From contig JAETOO010000015.1 of assembly GCA_021771715.1 (NCBI GenBank), positions 1 through 64,000 of the forward strand: a DNA stretch of 64,000 nucleotides, written 5' to 3'. This document shows, one piece after another, positions 37,223 to 46,136 of the stretch (the stretch's first letter is position 1; every line of letters starts with the position of its first letter). A program made the position numbers and the translations under genes. The stretch is from Oscillospiraceae bacterium (lineage in GTDB: Bacteria > Bacillota > Clostridia > Lachnospirales > Lachnospiraceae). Under the pieces are notes generated by a model. That model was not told where the DNA came from, searched no databases, and saw only the letters and a program-made list of their open reading frames with translations.

Positions 37223-38539
37223 TTACAAGTAGTTCTTGAGCAGCGTATAGTAGCACTTCGCCGCATCCTCGACATCCGTCACATCCACAGACTCATTTTC
37301 TCCGTGCACACCCCTTCCCTGCTCCGGGAACGCATGCATCGGTGAAAAGCGCAGTATATTGTCCGTCAGCTCGAAAAAGTATCGTGAATCTGTACCGCCG
37401 CCAAGCACGAACGGAACCACAGGCAGACCGGGGTATGTTTCCGCAACGCTTGCCTTCATAGCCAGATATCCGCTGCCGTCCATCGCGCTCTCAGGCACCG
37501 CCTCTCTTCCGCCGATCAGCTCACAGCGCACCGCATACTTTTCTGCGATCTTCTGCAGCTTCTCCGTGATTTCCTTCTCACTCTCGATCTGCGGCACCCG
37601 GACATTCGCCGTGAGCACAGCTTTTTTCGGCATCACATTGAACGCAGTACCACCCTCAATGATCGTAAACGCGATCGTAGCGCCCAAAAGAGTGTCTGCC
37701 TCCTGTGTCAGAGAATGAAGTACCGGATACGGCGCCTCCTCCTTAGCTGCAGCAAGCAGCTGTTCTCTTCGCTCTCCCTCCTCGTGCTCAGCGATCGCGA
37801 GCAGCATCGCCTGGTTTCCATTTCCAAGTCCCTGGCGGAAAGGCTTCGCGTGCTCAATCTCCTGTATCAATCCGGCCAAGCGCACGATCGCGGAATTTGC
37901 CGGCGGATTCGCCGTATGGCCGCCCGAGGACTCCGAGGTAAAACGATATTCCAGAGAGCCCTTCTCTGCAATGCCAAAGAGCGCAGCTCTCCCCTTAATC
38001 AGTCCCATGAAGTCCTCACAGATCGTGCCTCCCTCATCGAACACAGTCTCAAAATGCAGCCCGCGCTCCTTCAGCCACGCCGCCGCCTTCTGCGTCGTCT
38101 CTCCTCCGATCTCCTCATCACAGGACAAGTACAGCCAGATCTCGCGGTCCGGTCTCCAGCCCTCCAAAAGCAGCGCATCTATCGCAGACAGCAGAGCACA
38201 CTGCGGCCCCTTCATATCCTGTGCGCCGCGTCCCCAGACACAACCGTCTATATTGATCCCGGAGAACGGCGGCTGCTTCCACGCTGCCGCATCTGCCGGA
38301 ACGACATCCATATGTCCGGTAAAAAGCACGGGAGCCTTCTGCCCCTCGCCTGTCCCGGGCAAGCGCAAAAGCCGCGCCTCCCCGATCGGATAGACCTCTG
38401 CGTTCTCAAACAGACATGCAAATTCCTTTTCCAGATAGGAGCGGTATTCGGAAATATGATATTGCTCCTCATTCCCCTCTCCGCTCACGGTCGGAATACT
38501 TACCATTTTTGCGATTCTCTCGCCAATTCTCTCAAACAT
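37223..38539 (-). CDS. M20-family metallohydrolase (deacylase/dipeptidase type)
   Basis: The protein is 438 residues from the ATG at 38539. Metal ligands are visible: His and Asp in FTGHMDVVPAD, Asp in WGRGAQDMKG, Glu pair in CDEEIGG, and His in GRGVHGENE. The lid domain lies at ~190-310. The family splits acyl-amino acids, dipeptides or N-acetylated sugars' amides. The enzyme is cytoplasmic and sits between an ABC sugar-type importer and an alcohol dehydrogenase, so it may cut an amide bond in the imported compound. That link is inference. Confidence 0.9.
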   Translation of the reverse strand: MFERIGERIAKMVSIPTVSGEGNEEQYHISEYRSYLEKEFACLFENAEVYPIGEARLLRLPGTGEGQKAPVLFTGHMDVVPADAAAWKQPPFSGINIDGCVWGRGAQDMKGPQCALLSAIDALLLEGWRPDREIWLYLSCDEEIGGETTQKAAAWLKERGLHFETVFDEGGTICEDFMGLIKGRAALFGIAEKGSLEYRFTSESSGGHTANPPANSAIVRLAGLIQEIEHAKPFRQGLGNGNQAMLLAIAEHEEGERREQLLAAAKEEAPYPVLHSLTQEADTLLGATIAFTIIEGGTAFNVMPKKAVLTANVRVPQIESEKEITEKLQKIAEKYAVRCELIGGREAVPESAMDGSGYLAMKASVAETYPGLPVVPFVLGGGTDSRYFFELTDNILRFSPMHAFPEQGRGVHGENESVDVTDVEDAAKCYYTLLKNYL

Positions 38540-38630
38540 AACAGTCCACCTCTCCAATTTTTACAGGACAAATTTCCAGCAACGCCGGCCATCACACCCT
38601 GCACAGACGATCCGCTCTCTGCGCTGTGTA

Positions 38631-39455
38631 TCAGCCCTTCATACCGCTGACTGCGATTCCCTGTACGAAATACTTCTGGGCGAAGCAGTACAATACAAAC
38701 AGCGGCAGCATAGAGATAAATGCACCCGCCATCGACGGTCCTACCTCTGTCAATCCCTCTCCGACAAACATCGCGAGTCCTGCCGGAAGTGTTCTCATAT
38801 TCGTAGAACTCGTCATCATCATCGGATAGAGCAGGTCATTCCAGTTCCCCATCAGCACAAAAATGAACAGTGTGATAAACGCCGACTTACAAAGCGGCAG
38901 CATGATCTTCAGGTAAATTCCGAGCTCATTGAGTCCGTCAATTCTCGCCGCTTCCTCCAAATCTACCGGAAGACCCAGGAAGAAGGAACGCATGAAGAAA
39001 ATGCCATATGCCGTCGCAGCACGCGGAAGAATCATTCCGACAAACGTGTTCAGAATCCCAAGCTTGTAGGTCTCTATGTACAGCGGGATCATTGTGATCT
39101 GGAACGGCACCATCATCGTCAGAAGGATCAGGCCGAAAATCCGGTCTCTGCCCTTGAACCGCATACGCGCAAATGCATATCCTGCAAGTGAGTCTATCAT
39201 TACCGAGACAAACGCGACTCCCACTGCGAAGATCACGGTATTTTTTATATAGGTCATCAGAGGGATGCGGTCCCAGATCGCAATCATATGCTTCATGGTA
39301 AATTCTTTTGGGAAAAAGGTCGGCGGAAACGACATGATCTCCGCATCCGTCTTAAACGACATACTTACCATCCAGAGAAATGGAAACAGCACCAGGAACA
39401 TGACCAAAAGGCAGATTGCCTTTTCCAGAATATCCGTCACTCTTACTCTTTTCAT
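38631..39455 (-). CDS. ABC sugar permease, MalG type
   Basis: The protein is 274 residues with six TM helices. The EAA loop reads LEEAARIDGLNELGIYLKIMLPLCKSA, near the C terminus as usual. It is a CUT1-family permease and follows the MalF-type gene by 13 bp. No ATPase gene is in the operon, so a shared MsmX-type ATPase is likely. Confidence 0.93.
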   Translation of the reverse strand: MKRVRVTDILEKAICLLVMFLVLFPFLWMVSMSFKTDAEIMSFPPTFFPKEFTMKHMIAIWDRIPLMTYIKNTVIFAVGVAFVSVMIDSLAGYAFARMRFKGRDRIFGLILLTMMVPFQITMIPLYIETYKLGILNTFVGMILPRAATAYGIFFMRSFFLGLPVDLEEAARIDGLNELGIYLKIMLPLCKSAFITLFIFVLMGNWNDLLYPMMMTSSTNMRTLPAGLAMFVGEGLTEVGPSMAGAFISMLPLFVLYCFAQKYFVQGIAVSGMKG

Positions 39456-39468
39456 GTTCTTCCCCTCC

Positions 39469-40383
39469 CTACGTATTTTCTTCTATCTTTTTATCCGTAT
39501 ATCTTCTCGTCAACAGCGTAAATACGGCGATTACCACGAACAGCTCCACGCTCAGTGCGGAAGCGTAGCCGAGGTCATACGTATTGCCGAAGCCGCGTGA
39601 ATAGATATACTGGACAATCGTTTCCGTAGAATTTAAAGGCCCGCCGCCAGTCGTTACAAATACTACGTCAAATACCTGCATTGCTCCGATCAGCGTCGTG
39701 ACAATGACAAAGCTCAGGGTCGGCCACAGCATCGGGATCGTGATATACGCAAAAATCTGCTTGCGGGACGCGCCGTCGATTCTTGCTGCCTCATAGTACG
39801 TCTCCGAAATACTGTTTATTCCTGCCACCAGAATGATGAGCGTCTGTCCGAACTTTTTCCAAACCGAGATAAAGATAATCAGCGGAAACGCATATCGAAC
39901 GTCTGTCCAGAAGCTCGGCACACCATTTTTTGTAATAAGAGATACCAGATAGGGGAAATATCCGACTGCAGAGCCAAAAAACATCTTGAACATAATGCCA
40001 AGGCTCGCGAAGGAACAGATGACCGGAATAAAATAGACAGACCGCATCGCCTTGCTGAACGGGTTGCTCTGGTACAGCCAGAACGCCAGCACCAGCGACA
40101 TACCGACCTGGATCGGCACCGAAATAATCACATATTTAAAGGTATTCAGGAACGCATTCCAGACACGCTCCTCTTTAAAGGATTTCAGGAAGTTTTTCAT
40201 TCCGATGAATTTGATATCCCGCATAAAAATATCCATATCTGTCAGACTGATCACAAAGGAGCTGACGAGCGGGACAATTACAAACAAAACAATGATAAAA
40301 ATTGCAGGAGCGATAAAAAGATACGCCGCATGATTCGGCCGATTCCAGTACGACCGGATATTGGAAAACTTTTTTTCTTTCAT
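39469..40383 (-). CDS. ABC sugar permease, MalF type
   Basis: The protein is 304 residues with six TM helices (YLFIAPAIFIIVLFVIVPLVSSFVISL first). The EAA loop reads YYEAARIDGASRKQIFAYITIPMLWPT. It is the partner of the MalG-type permease next door. An imperfect hairpin separates it from the binding-protein gene upstream. Confidence 0.93.
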   Translation of the reverse strand: MKEKKFSNIRSYWNRPNHAAYLFIAPAIFIIVLFVIVPLVSSFVISLTDMDIFMRDIKFIGMKNFLKSFKEERVWNAFLNTFKYVIISVPIQVGMSLVLAFWLYQSNPFSKAMRSVYFIPVICSFASLGIMFKMFFGSAVGYFPYLVSLITKNGVPSFWTDVRYAFPLIIFISVWKKFGQTLIILVAGINSISETYYEAARIDGASRKQIFAYITIPMLWPTLSFVIVTTLIGAMQVFDVVFVTTGGGPLNSTETIVQYIYSRGFGNTYDLGYASALSVELFVVIAVFTLLTRRYTDKKIEENT

Positions 40384-40403
40384 ATTCAGCCACCTTCATA
40401 ATG

Positions 40404-40446
40404 AGAAGAGCCACCGCGATCCTTCGATATGGCGGCGGCTCCTCTG
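40404..40446 (-). other. Intercistronic stem-loop between binding protein and permease
   Basis: On the minus strand GAGCCGCCGC pairs with GCGGTGGCTC (9 of 10, one G-U) across a 14-base loop. No T-run follows. It probably lowers permease expression relative to the binding protein. Confidence 0.6.
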
Positions 40447-40487
40447 GGATTCAAGCAGATCTAAAGAATCCACTTTACTTTTTTCTA

Positions 40488-41759
40488 TTATTCTTCTTCA
40501 GCAAGGAATGCCTCAACTGCAGCCTGCGTGCTGGTCAGCTCCTCCTGGACATCTGCTCCATTCTGGATGCGCTCTGCCATCGGCTCCATATAATCAGCTG
40601 TGATGCTTGCGCCAACCGTGATCTTCTGGAACTGCGGATAAGCATAGGTCAGTGCCGGAACCAGTGCCTGCACAACCGGATCACCTGCAATCTCCGGATC
40701 CTCTGCAACAGACTTCAGATACGGCGGAACACCATTCTTCTGTGTCCACTTCTTGCATACCTCGGTCGTGTTCCAGTAACGGATGAAGTCATACGCTGCC
40801 AGCTTCTTCTCCTCGGAGGTCGTGATCGGGATCTCAAATCCTACCGGTACACACAGTGCCTTCGCCTCTTCGCCCTCAGCTGCCGGAACGGAAGTCACAC
40901 CAAAGTTTCTGCCTGCATTGCGCAGTCCGTTGATCATCCAGGAACCATTGATGAACATGCCTACCTGACCGGAGCAAAGTACCGTATCATCAATATCGGC
41001 CGGGGATACGCCTGCATTCCACAGATCCTGTGCAAAGGTCATGCCCTTCAGGTTATCCTCTGTGTCGATCGTCGGCACTGCATTCTCCTCATCAAAGAAG
41101 CCGTCGCCAAACGCGAACATCATGTACTGATACAGCAGATTCGTTCCGCCGAAATCCATTGCAAAGCCATAGCGGTTCTGGGACGGATCCGTCAGCTTCT
41201 TCGCGAACTCTCCGAGCTCTTCCATCGTTGCAGGCGGTGTCTCCGGATCCAGGCCTGCTGCCTCGAACGCATCCTTATCCCAGAACAGATAGTGGGAGAT
41301 AATCTGCATCGGCACGCTGTAATACTCATCATTCAGCTTGAAGGACTCCAGAACGCCATCCTGATAATCGTCAAAATTGCTGCCCGCATAATCGAAGTAA
41401 TCTGCCATGCTCGCAAGTGACTGATCACCGTACACGCGCAGACGGCTCGTCGGCATCAGTACGAAATCCGGAGCTGTCTCCGTTGCGATTGCTGGCGGAA
41501 GCTTCTCATAGAAGGTATCCCACGGCATGATGTCCATCTCAATCGTAATTCCCTTGCCGTTGGTCTCATTGTACGTGTTTACAATGTCAACCAAAACCTC
41601 TCCGTCGGTTCCTGTAAAACCATTCCAGAAGGTCAGTGTCACCGGCTCCTCCGGACCTGCATACTCGATGCCGCCCTCCTCAGCCTGTGCCAGCATTGCT
41701 GTTCCGCTGAGCATTGACAATGCCATACCAAATGCTGCTACTCTTTTCCAGTTTTTCAT
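40488..41759 (-). CDS. Sugar-type ABC solute-binding protein (family 1)
   Basis: The protein is 423 residues from the ATG at 41759 (AAGGA 8 bases upstream). The signal peptide ends TAMLAQAEEG and has no lipobox Cys. The body has the family 1 binding fold: PVTLTFWNGFTGTDGEVLVDIV, APDFVLMPTSR, a LNDEYYSVPMQI strand, and LWNAGVSPADIDDTVLCSGQVGMFINGSWM. It feeds the MalFG-type permeases downstream. The ligand is unknown; the operon context does not match a simple sugar locus. Confidence 0.9.
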   Translation of the reverse strand: MKNWKRVAAFGMALSMLSGTAMLAQAEEGGIEYAGPEEPVTLTFWNGFTGTDGEVLVDIVNTYNETNGKGITIEMDIMPWDTFYEKLPPAIATETAPDFVLMPTSRLRVYGDQSLASMADYFDYAGSNFDDYQDGVLESFKLNDEYYSVPMQIISHYLFWDKDAFEAAGLDPETPPATMEELGEFAKKLTDPSQNRYGFAMDFGGTNLLYQYMMFAFGDGFFDEENAVPTIDTEDNLKGMTFAQDLWNAGVSPADIDDTVLCSGQVGMFINGSWMINGLRNAGRNFGVTSVPAAEGEEAKALCVPVGFEIPITTSEEKKLAAYDFIRYWNTTEVCKKWTQKNGVPPYLKSVAEDPEIAGDPVVQALVPALTYAYPQFQKITVGASITADYMEPMAERIQNGADVQEELTSTQAAVEAFLAEEE

Positions 41760-41933
41760 TGCTTTCATCCTTTCTTTGATGTTTTTATCGCCAGAGGGAA
41801 ACCCCTCCTGGTTTCTGCTACCCCCGCGGCGAACCGTCATCGCCGCCTTTTCTTTTTCCTGCGGCTCCCGTCGGAGCCGAGGTCCTATGCTGATCCGTCA
41901 GCGATACACAGCGGGTACGCTCCGCGCTCCCGA

Positions 41934-42911
41934 TCAGACGCTCCGCGCTGCCTCCACGATCCAGCGGATGCGCTCCCAGTCGAGCTTCGCGTCGATCGTG
42001 CAGTCTCCGCCGAGCATCAGCCCGGTCTTACCGTGATTCAGGATCAGATTTCTCGTGTACTCCTGAAGCTCTTCCTTGGTTCCGGTGTAGATGATACCCT
42101 GCTGCGTGTTCTCATCCCAGTGCGTCTCGAAGCCGCCCAGGCAGGTGCGGCCGTTCATGAAGTATCTGCCGTCCTCCAGAGACATGCCCTCTACGAACAC
42201 TGCCCAGTTCACTGCCTTCGCCGGGTAATCCTGCCAGATCGCGAGCTGATTGCGGTTCCCCGCCCAGCCGCACATATGCAGGATGTTGTTCTCTGAATAG
42301 CGGTTTGCATGCTCAAGCACATACAGGTCGCTCGGCGTGATCGTCGCGCGGTACTCCTCCGGCGTAAAGCGGTCGTACTCGCCGCCCTGTACGCAGTAGT
42401 AGATGCCGTCGCAGCCTGCCTCTGTGATCAGAAGCTCCGCGAGCAGTGCGTTGGACTGTGCGATCACATCCAGAGCCTTCATAACTGCGTTGCGGTCGGT
42501 GCGGATGTGCTCCATCACCTGCGCATCGCTGATGCCGATGTTGTCCGCGCCAAAACGAAGCGAAGAAAACGGTGCGAACACATTGTAAAATACGCAGCGC
42601 TCTTTTCCAAACTCCTCCACCAGGCCCTTCGCACGCGCTACCTGCTCCTGAATGAACGGATGGTCAGCGGTCAGCGGAGTCAGATTCGCCCAGTCTGACG
42701 CTTCCTTGATCTGTGGAAGCGGGTACGGGAAGTAACTGTCACACATGATCTTCACGAAATCGAGGTCTGTCTCGCGGTAATACTTCGTGTGCGCCTTCAC
42801 GCATCCCTCTCCGACTGCCTCCTCGCCTGCAAAGTGGAACCAGAATCCTACCGGAACATGGTCCACCTCCTTCTTGTTCAGTGCATTCAGCACTCTTGTT
42901 CTCTTATCCAT
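41934..42911 (-). CDS. UroD-superfamily protein with MtaA-type zinc motif, probable methyltransferase
   Basis: The protein is 325 residues from the ATG at 42911 (AAGGAGGAAAGTGTC upstream). The fold family is uroporphyrinogen decarboxylase-like (KRTRVLNALNKKEVDHVPVGFW). The zinc ligands of the corrinoid/thiol methyltransferases MtaA and CmuA can be seen as H212-x-C214 in NNILHMCGWAG and C304 in LMLGGDCTID. True UroD enzymes lack these. No heme genes are nearby. It probably moves a methyl group from a corrinoid or small donor, but no corrinoid protein is in the window. The next gene is the binding protein, 174 bp away. Confidence 0.75.
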   Translation of the reverse strand: MDKRTRVLNALNKKEVDHVPVGFWFHFAGEEAVGEGCVKAHTKYYRETDLDFVKIMCDSYFPYPLPQIKEASDWANLTPLTADHPFIQEQVARAKGLVEEFGKERCVFYNVFAPFSSLRFGADNIGISDAQVMEHIRTDRNAVMKALDVIAQSNALLAELLITEAGCDGIYYCVQGGEYDRFTPEEYRATITPSDLYVLEHANRYSENNILHMCGWAGNRNQLAIWQDYPAKAVNWAVFVEGMSLEDGRYFMNGRTCLGGFETHWDENTQQGIIYTGTKEELQEYTRNLILNHGKTGLMLGGDCTIDAKLDWERIRWIVEAARSV

Positions 42912-42995
42912 GACACTTTCCTCCTTATTATAATAGTGTATCGAAAGTTCCTGCTGTTCACAGGCTTTGATCTCAAAAAGATGGCTCACACCGCT

Positions 42996-44300
42996 CTACC
43001 GGCATGTCATCATGTCCAGAATCACGCGGTCCGTGTCCGCCATGCCGCGGTTCCCCAGCTCGCCGAGGTTCCGGATCGTGCTCTCGACGTCCTCGGCCAC
43101 AATCCCGTCCAGCGCCCCCGCACTGGAATCCTTGAGCGCGAGCAGCGAGCACTGGCAGGCGCTCGCGATCACCGTCGCGATCTTCAAGGCGCATCCCGCC
43201 TTTGCTCCGTCGCAGATGATGCCGGATACGTCCGCGATCATGTTGTTGATCGCGCTCTTGATCTGGCGAAGGCCGCCTCCCTGCATGTAGGTGAGCGCAC
43301 AGCACACGCCGATCGAGGAGCCCATCCCGCAGCCGCACAGCGGCGAGAGCTTTCCGATGTATTGCTTGACGTGGATCGTGATCAGGCACCCAAGCGCCAG
43401 TGACCGGTATAATGTCTCCGCGTCCTCTTTCCTGGCGATCGCCGCCGCGATCACCGGAAGAGTCGCCGTGATGCCCTGATTGCCGCTGCCGCAGATGGTC
43501 ATCACCGGCATGGTCCCCCCGGCCATCCGGACATCCGCAGCCGCCGCTGCCATCGCCACAATAAAGTTCTGCATATCCTCGGCCGGATCCTGCGTCCGGA
43601 TGCTCTCGTAGATATTTTTTCCGACACCCAGACCGTGACTTTCGTGAATACCCTCCTGGGCGATCTCCCAGTTCATCTGAATGCACTCGTCCAGGAAATG
43701 CAGCTTCTCAACGTCCACCTGCTGTACGAACTCGTAGATCGCGTCCACACTCAGGCAGCTCTTGTCGCACTCTCCGGTCTCCAGGATGTCACACCCGCCG
43801 CGGTCGACCAGCGTCATCCTGCCGTGCGTGATCCTCGTGATGTTCGTGTGGCTGTCCTCGATCACGACGGATGCGCTGTCATCCTCGGCAAAAGCGATTA
43901 CTTCTATGTATAACTTCTTCGGGGTCTCCTTCTGCAGCACCTCTACCTGTCCCCTGGCGAACTGCTCAGCCTCCTGAATCTGCTCCGGCGTGATCCCCGC
44001 GAGCACCTCGAGGACTGCCTCGCTGTTCCCTCCGATGACTCCCAGCGCCGTCGCCATCTCCAGTCCGACCATCTCGGTCCCCGGGATCCCGACTCCCATC
44101 GCATTCTTCAGGATATTCCGGCTCACCTGGACCTGCACGCGCACCGGAGTCTTCCCCAGCACTGCCCTGGCCTTCGCCGCCGCATAAGCCACTGCGACAG
44201 GCTCCGTACATCCAAGCGCCGGTGCGAGCTCCTGCCGCAGAATATGCAGCATCTGCTCTTCCCTCTTGGGATTCCCCTGCAGCATCTGTCTCTCCTCCAT
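42996..44300 (-). CDS. UPF0597 protein, CdsB/CyuA-like cysteine desulfidase or serine-dehydratase relative
   Basis: The protein is 434 residues from the ATG at 44300 (AGGAGGAAAATTCG upstream). Family motifs: APALGCTEPVAVAYA at the N terminus, VGIPGTEMVG, ICGSGNQGITATLPV and LSPLCGCGMGSSIGVCCALTY, whose cysteines are candidates for an [4Fe-4S] cluster. Characterised relatives split L-cysteine to pyruvate, ammonia and sulfide; related folds dehydrate L-serine. It is the first gene of the unknown operon, read from a good promoter divergent from the MFS gene. A desulfidase beside a thiol methyltransferase hints at sulfur-containing substrates. Confidence 0.85.
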   Translation of the reverse strand: MEERQMLQGNPKREEQMLHILRQELAPALGCTEPVAVAYAAAKARAVLGKTPVRVQVQVSRNILKNAMGVGIPGTEMVGLEMATALGVIGGNSEAVLEVLAGITPEQIQEAEQFARGQVEVLQKETPKKLYIEVIAFAEDDSASVVIEDSHTNITRITHGRMTLVDRGGCDILETGECDKSCLSVDAIYEFVQQVDVEKLHFLDECIQMNWEIAQEGIHESHGLGVGKNIYESIRTQDPAEDMQNFIVAMAAAAADVRMAGGTMPVMTICGSGNQGITATLPVIAAAIARKEDAETLYRSLALGCLITIHVKQYIGKLSPLCGCGMGSSIGVCCALTYMQGGGLRQIKSAINNMIADVSGIICDGAKAGCALKIATVIASACQCSLLALKDSSAGALDGIVAEDVESTIRNLGELGNRGMADTDRVILDMMTCR

Positions 44301-44381
44301 CGAATTTTCCTCCTGCTTCACTGACACGTTTTTCTCTCTCTTGTTTGGTATTATCATTCATCTCATTACTAATCATATCAG

Positions 44382-44392
44382 TGATAATATCA
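44382..44392. promoter_or_regulatory. Candidate operator palindrome for the GntR regulator
   Basis: TGATA-A-TATCA is a perfect 5-1-5 palindrome whose end overlaps the -10 box of the CdsB operon. It is in the right place to block transcription. The link to the GntR regulator at the operon's end is inference. Confidence 0.4.
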
Positions 44393-44420
44393 ATATACAC
44401 TTCTCACAGAGAAAAAGCAA
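44392..44420 (-). promoter_or_regulatory. Promoter of the CdsB-to-GntR operon
   Basis: On the minus strand: TTGCTT (44415-44420), a 17-bp spacer, then TATATT (44392-44397), about 90 bp before the start codon. Confidence 0.68.
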
Positions 44421-44535
44421 GTCTTTTCTGACTGATTTTTACACTTTTCCCTTTTATCCAAAATTGCGCTTTTCTTTTTGTGCATAACTTACAATTTTCT
44501 CCCGAAATAGCCCGTTTTCCTCCCTCTTTTCCTTC

Positions 44536-44564
44536 TGGACAAACGGGGGATTCCATTGTATTCT
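44536..44564 (+). promoter_or_regulatory. Promoter of the MFS transporter gene
   Basis: TGGACA (44536-44541), a 17-bp spacer, then TATTCT (44559-44564), about 50 bp before the ATG at 44616. Confidence 0.6.
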
Positions 44565-44615
44565 GTATGGAAAAGACGCTGCAGACCGCAAGCTGACATT
44601 ACAAAGGAGACTGAC

Positions 44616-45794
44616 ATGACACCTGCAAAAACGCAACACAATCTCACCCTTCACTTTGCCCTGATCGAGGCATTTTTCTGGATGCAATTCGCCGTGCTCG
44701 GCGGCTTCGCGAGCATCTATCTGCTCGCAAAAGGATTCTCCAACACACAGATCGGCATGGTCATCGCGTCCGCCGGCGCGATCTCCGCCCTCCTGCAGCC
44801 GATCGTCGCCACCTATGCGGACCGGCCCTCGAGTCCCTCGATCAAGCGGATCCTCCTCGTCGCCGGCTCCCTGCTGCTGCTCGCCGGTGCGCTGCTGATC
44901 TTCTTCGACCGGTACATACCCGCCACCGCTCTGCTCTACGGCGGCTGCATCACGCTGCTCCACCTGCAGAACCCGCTCCTGAACTCGCTCGGCATGGAGA
45001 CACTCAACCAGGGCGGGCACCTGAACTTCGGCATCGCGCGCGGTATCGGCTCGCTCGCCTATGCGGTGATCGCCTACGCGCTGGGCATTCTCGTCGCCGC
45101 CCGGGGCTCGGACGTGATCCCGGTCTCGATCGTCGCCGTCTTTGCCTGCTTCCTCGCCGTGCTCTCCTGCTTCCCGTTTTGCAAGGTGCCAAAGGACGCA
45201 GCGGATGCGCGGGCTGCGGCGCAGAGCCCGGCCGCGTTCCTGCGCCGCTATCCGCGGTTCGGCATTGTCCTGATCGGCTCCATCCTGATCTACATCAATC
45301 ACATGATGGTGAACAGCTTCACCTACCAGATCGTCGAGAGCAAGGGCGGCTCCAGCACGGAGACCGGAATCGTCATGGCGCTCGCCGCTGTGCTGGAGCT
45401 GCCGACCATGTTTCTCTTCGGCGCTATGGTCAGACGGGTGCGCTGCGATATCTGGTTCCGCATCTCCGGCGCGTTCTTCTTCCTGAAGACGCTCGGCATG
45501 CTGCTCGCGCCCTCCATCCCGCTGCTCTACGCGTCGCAGGTGTTCCAGATGTTCGGCTTCGCGCTGATCACGGTCTCCTCCGTCTACTACGTCAACGCGA
45601 TCATGGAGCCGCAGGACGCGATCAAGGGCCAGGCCTACATGACCATCACGAACACGCTCGGCGCCGTCATCGGCTCCCTGCTCGCCGGTCGCCTCATCGA
45701 CCAGTCGGGGATCACCGTCATGCTCATCTGGGCCTGCGCAATCGCCTTTGCCGGCACAGGGATCATGCTCGTCGCGACGGAGGCCACGAAGTAG
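44616..45794 (+). CDS. MFS transporter, LacY/NupG-like
   Basis: The protein is 392 residues from the ATG at 44616 (AAAGGAGACTGAC upstream) with twelve predicted helices. The N-terminal FFWMQFAVLGGFASIYLLAKGFSNTQIGMVIA and the loop KAYMTITNTLGAVIGSLLAGR-like region place it in the MFS_1-like group with LacY and nucleoside/H+ symporters. The substrate is not predictable from sequence alone. It is divergent from the CdsB operon, so it may move a related compound. Confidence 0.85.
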   Translation: MTPAKTQHNLTLHFALIEAFFWMQFAVLGGFASIYLLAKGFSNTQIGMVIASAGAISALLQPIVATYADRPSSPSIKRILLVAGSLLLLAGALLIFFDRYIPATALLYGGCITLLHLQNPLLNSLGMETLNQGGHLNFGIARGIGSLAYAVIAYALGILVAARGSDVIPVSIVAVFACFLAVLSCFPFCKVPKDAADARAAAQSPAAFLRRYPRFGIVLIGSILIYINHMMVNSFTYQIVESKGGSSTETGIVMALAAVLELPTMFLFGAMVRRVRCDIWFRISGAFFFLKTLGMLLAPSIPLLYASQVFQMFGFALITVSSVYYVNAIMEPQDAIKGQAYMTITNTLGAVIGSLLAGRLIDQSGITVMLIWACAIAFAGTGIMLVATEATK

Positions 45795-45819
45795 CGGCTG
45801 CGAAGACCTTACTTTCGCC

Positions 45820-45857
45820 TTGACCATATAAAGAAATTTGTGTATAATTTCTTTATA
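45820..45857 (+). promoter_or_regulatory. Toxin-antitoxin promoter with palindromic operator
   Basis: TTGACC (45820-45825), a 17-bp spacer, and TATAAT (45843-45848) form a near-consensus promoter. A perfect 12-bp inverted repeat (45827-45838 and 45846-45857, 7-base centre) covers the spacer and the -10. This is a typical place for the autorepressor of a Phd/YefM antitoxin. Confidence 0.85.
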
Positions 45858-45872
45858 AAAGGAGGTGCTGAC

Positions 45873-46136
45873 ATGCCTAAAATCCGTTCAAGCGCAGACC
45901 TGCGCAACAATTACAACGAAATATCCACTTTCTGCCACAATTACTCTGAGCCTGTTTTCATTACCAAAAACGGCAAAGGTGACCTCGCCGTTATGAGCAT
46001 TGAGGCGTATGAACAGCTCGTTGGACGCTTTGAACTGTACGGCCTGATCTATGAAGGCATGGAAGATGTTGCCGCAGGCAGGGCACGCCCATTCTCTGAA
46101 GCGATGGCAGACATCAGGAGCAGACGCAGACGATGA
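45873..46136 (+). CDS. Antitoxin, Phd/YefM family
   Basis: The protein is 87 residues from the ATG at 45873 (AAAAGGAGGTGCTGAC upstream). The N-terminal Phd/YefM fold reads IRSSADLRNNYNEISTFC ... PVFITKNGKGDLAVMSIEAYEQL. The C-terminal ~30 residues should wrap the toxin. It overlaps the toxin gene by 4 bp (ATGA). It binds its own promoter in relatives. Its lower GC compared with the flanking genes fits a mobile module. Confidence 0.93.
   Translation: MPKIRSSADLRNNYNEISTFCHNYSEPVFITKNGKGDLAVMSIEAYEQLVGRFELYGLIYEGMEDVAAGRARPFSEAMADIRSRRRR

Noticed and set aside
41934-42911. Uroporphyrinogen decarboxylase (hemE)
   Set aside because: The superfamily fits, but the H-x-C ... C zinc motif is that of MtaA/CmuA methyltransferases and no heme genes are nearby.
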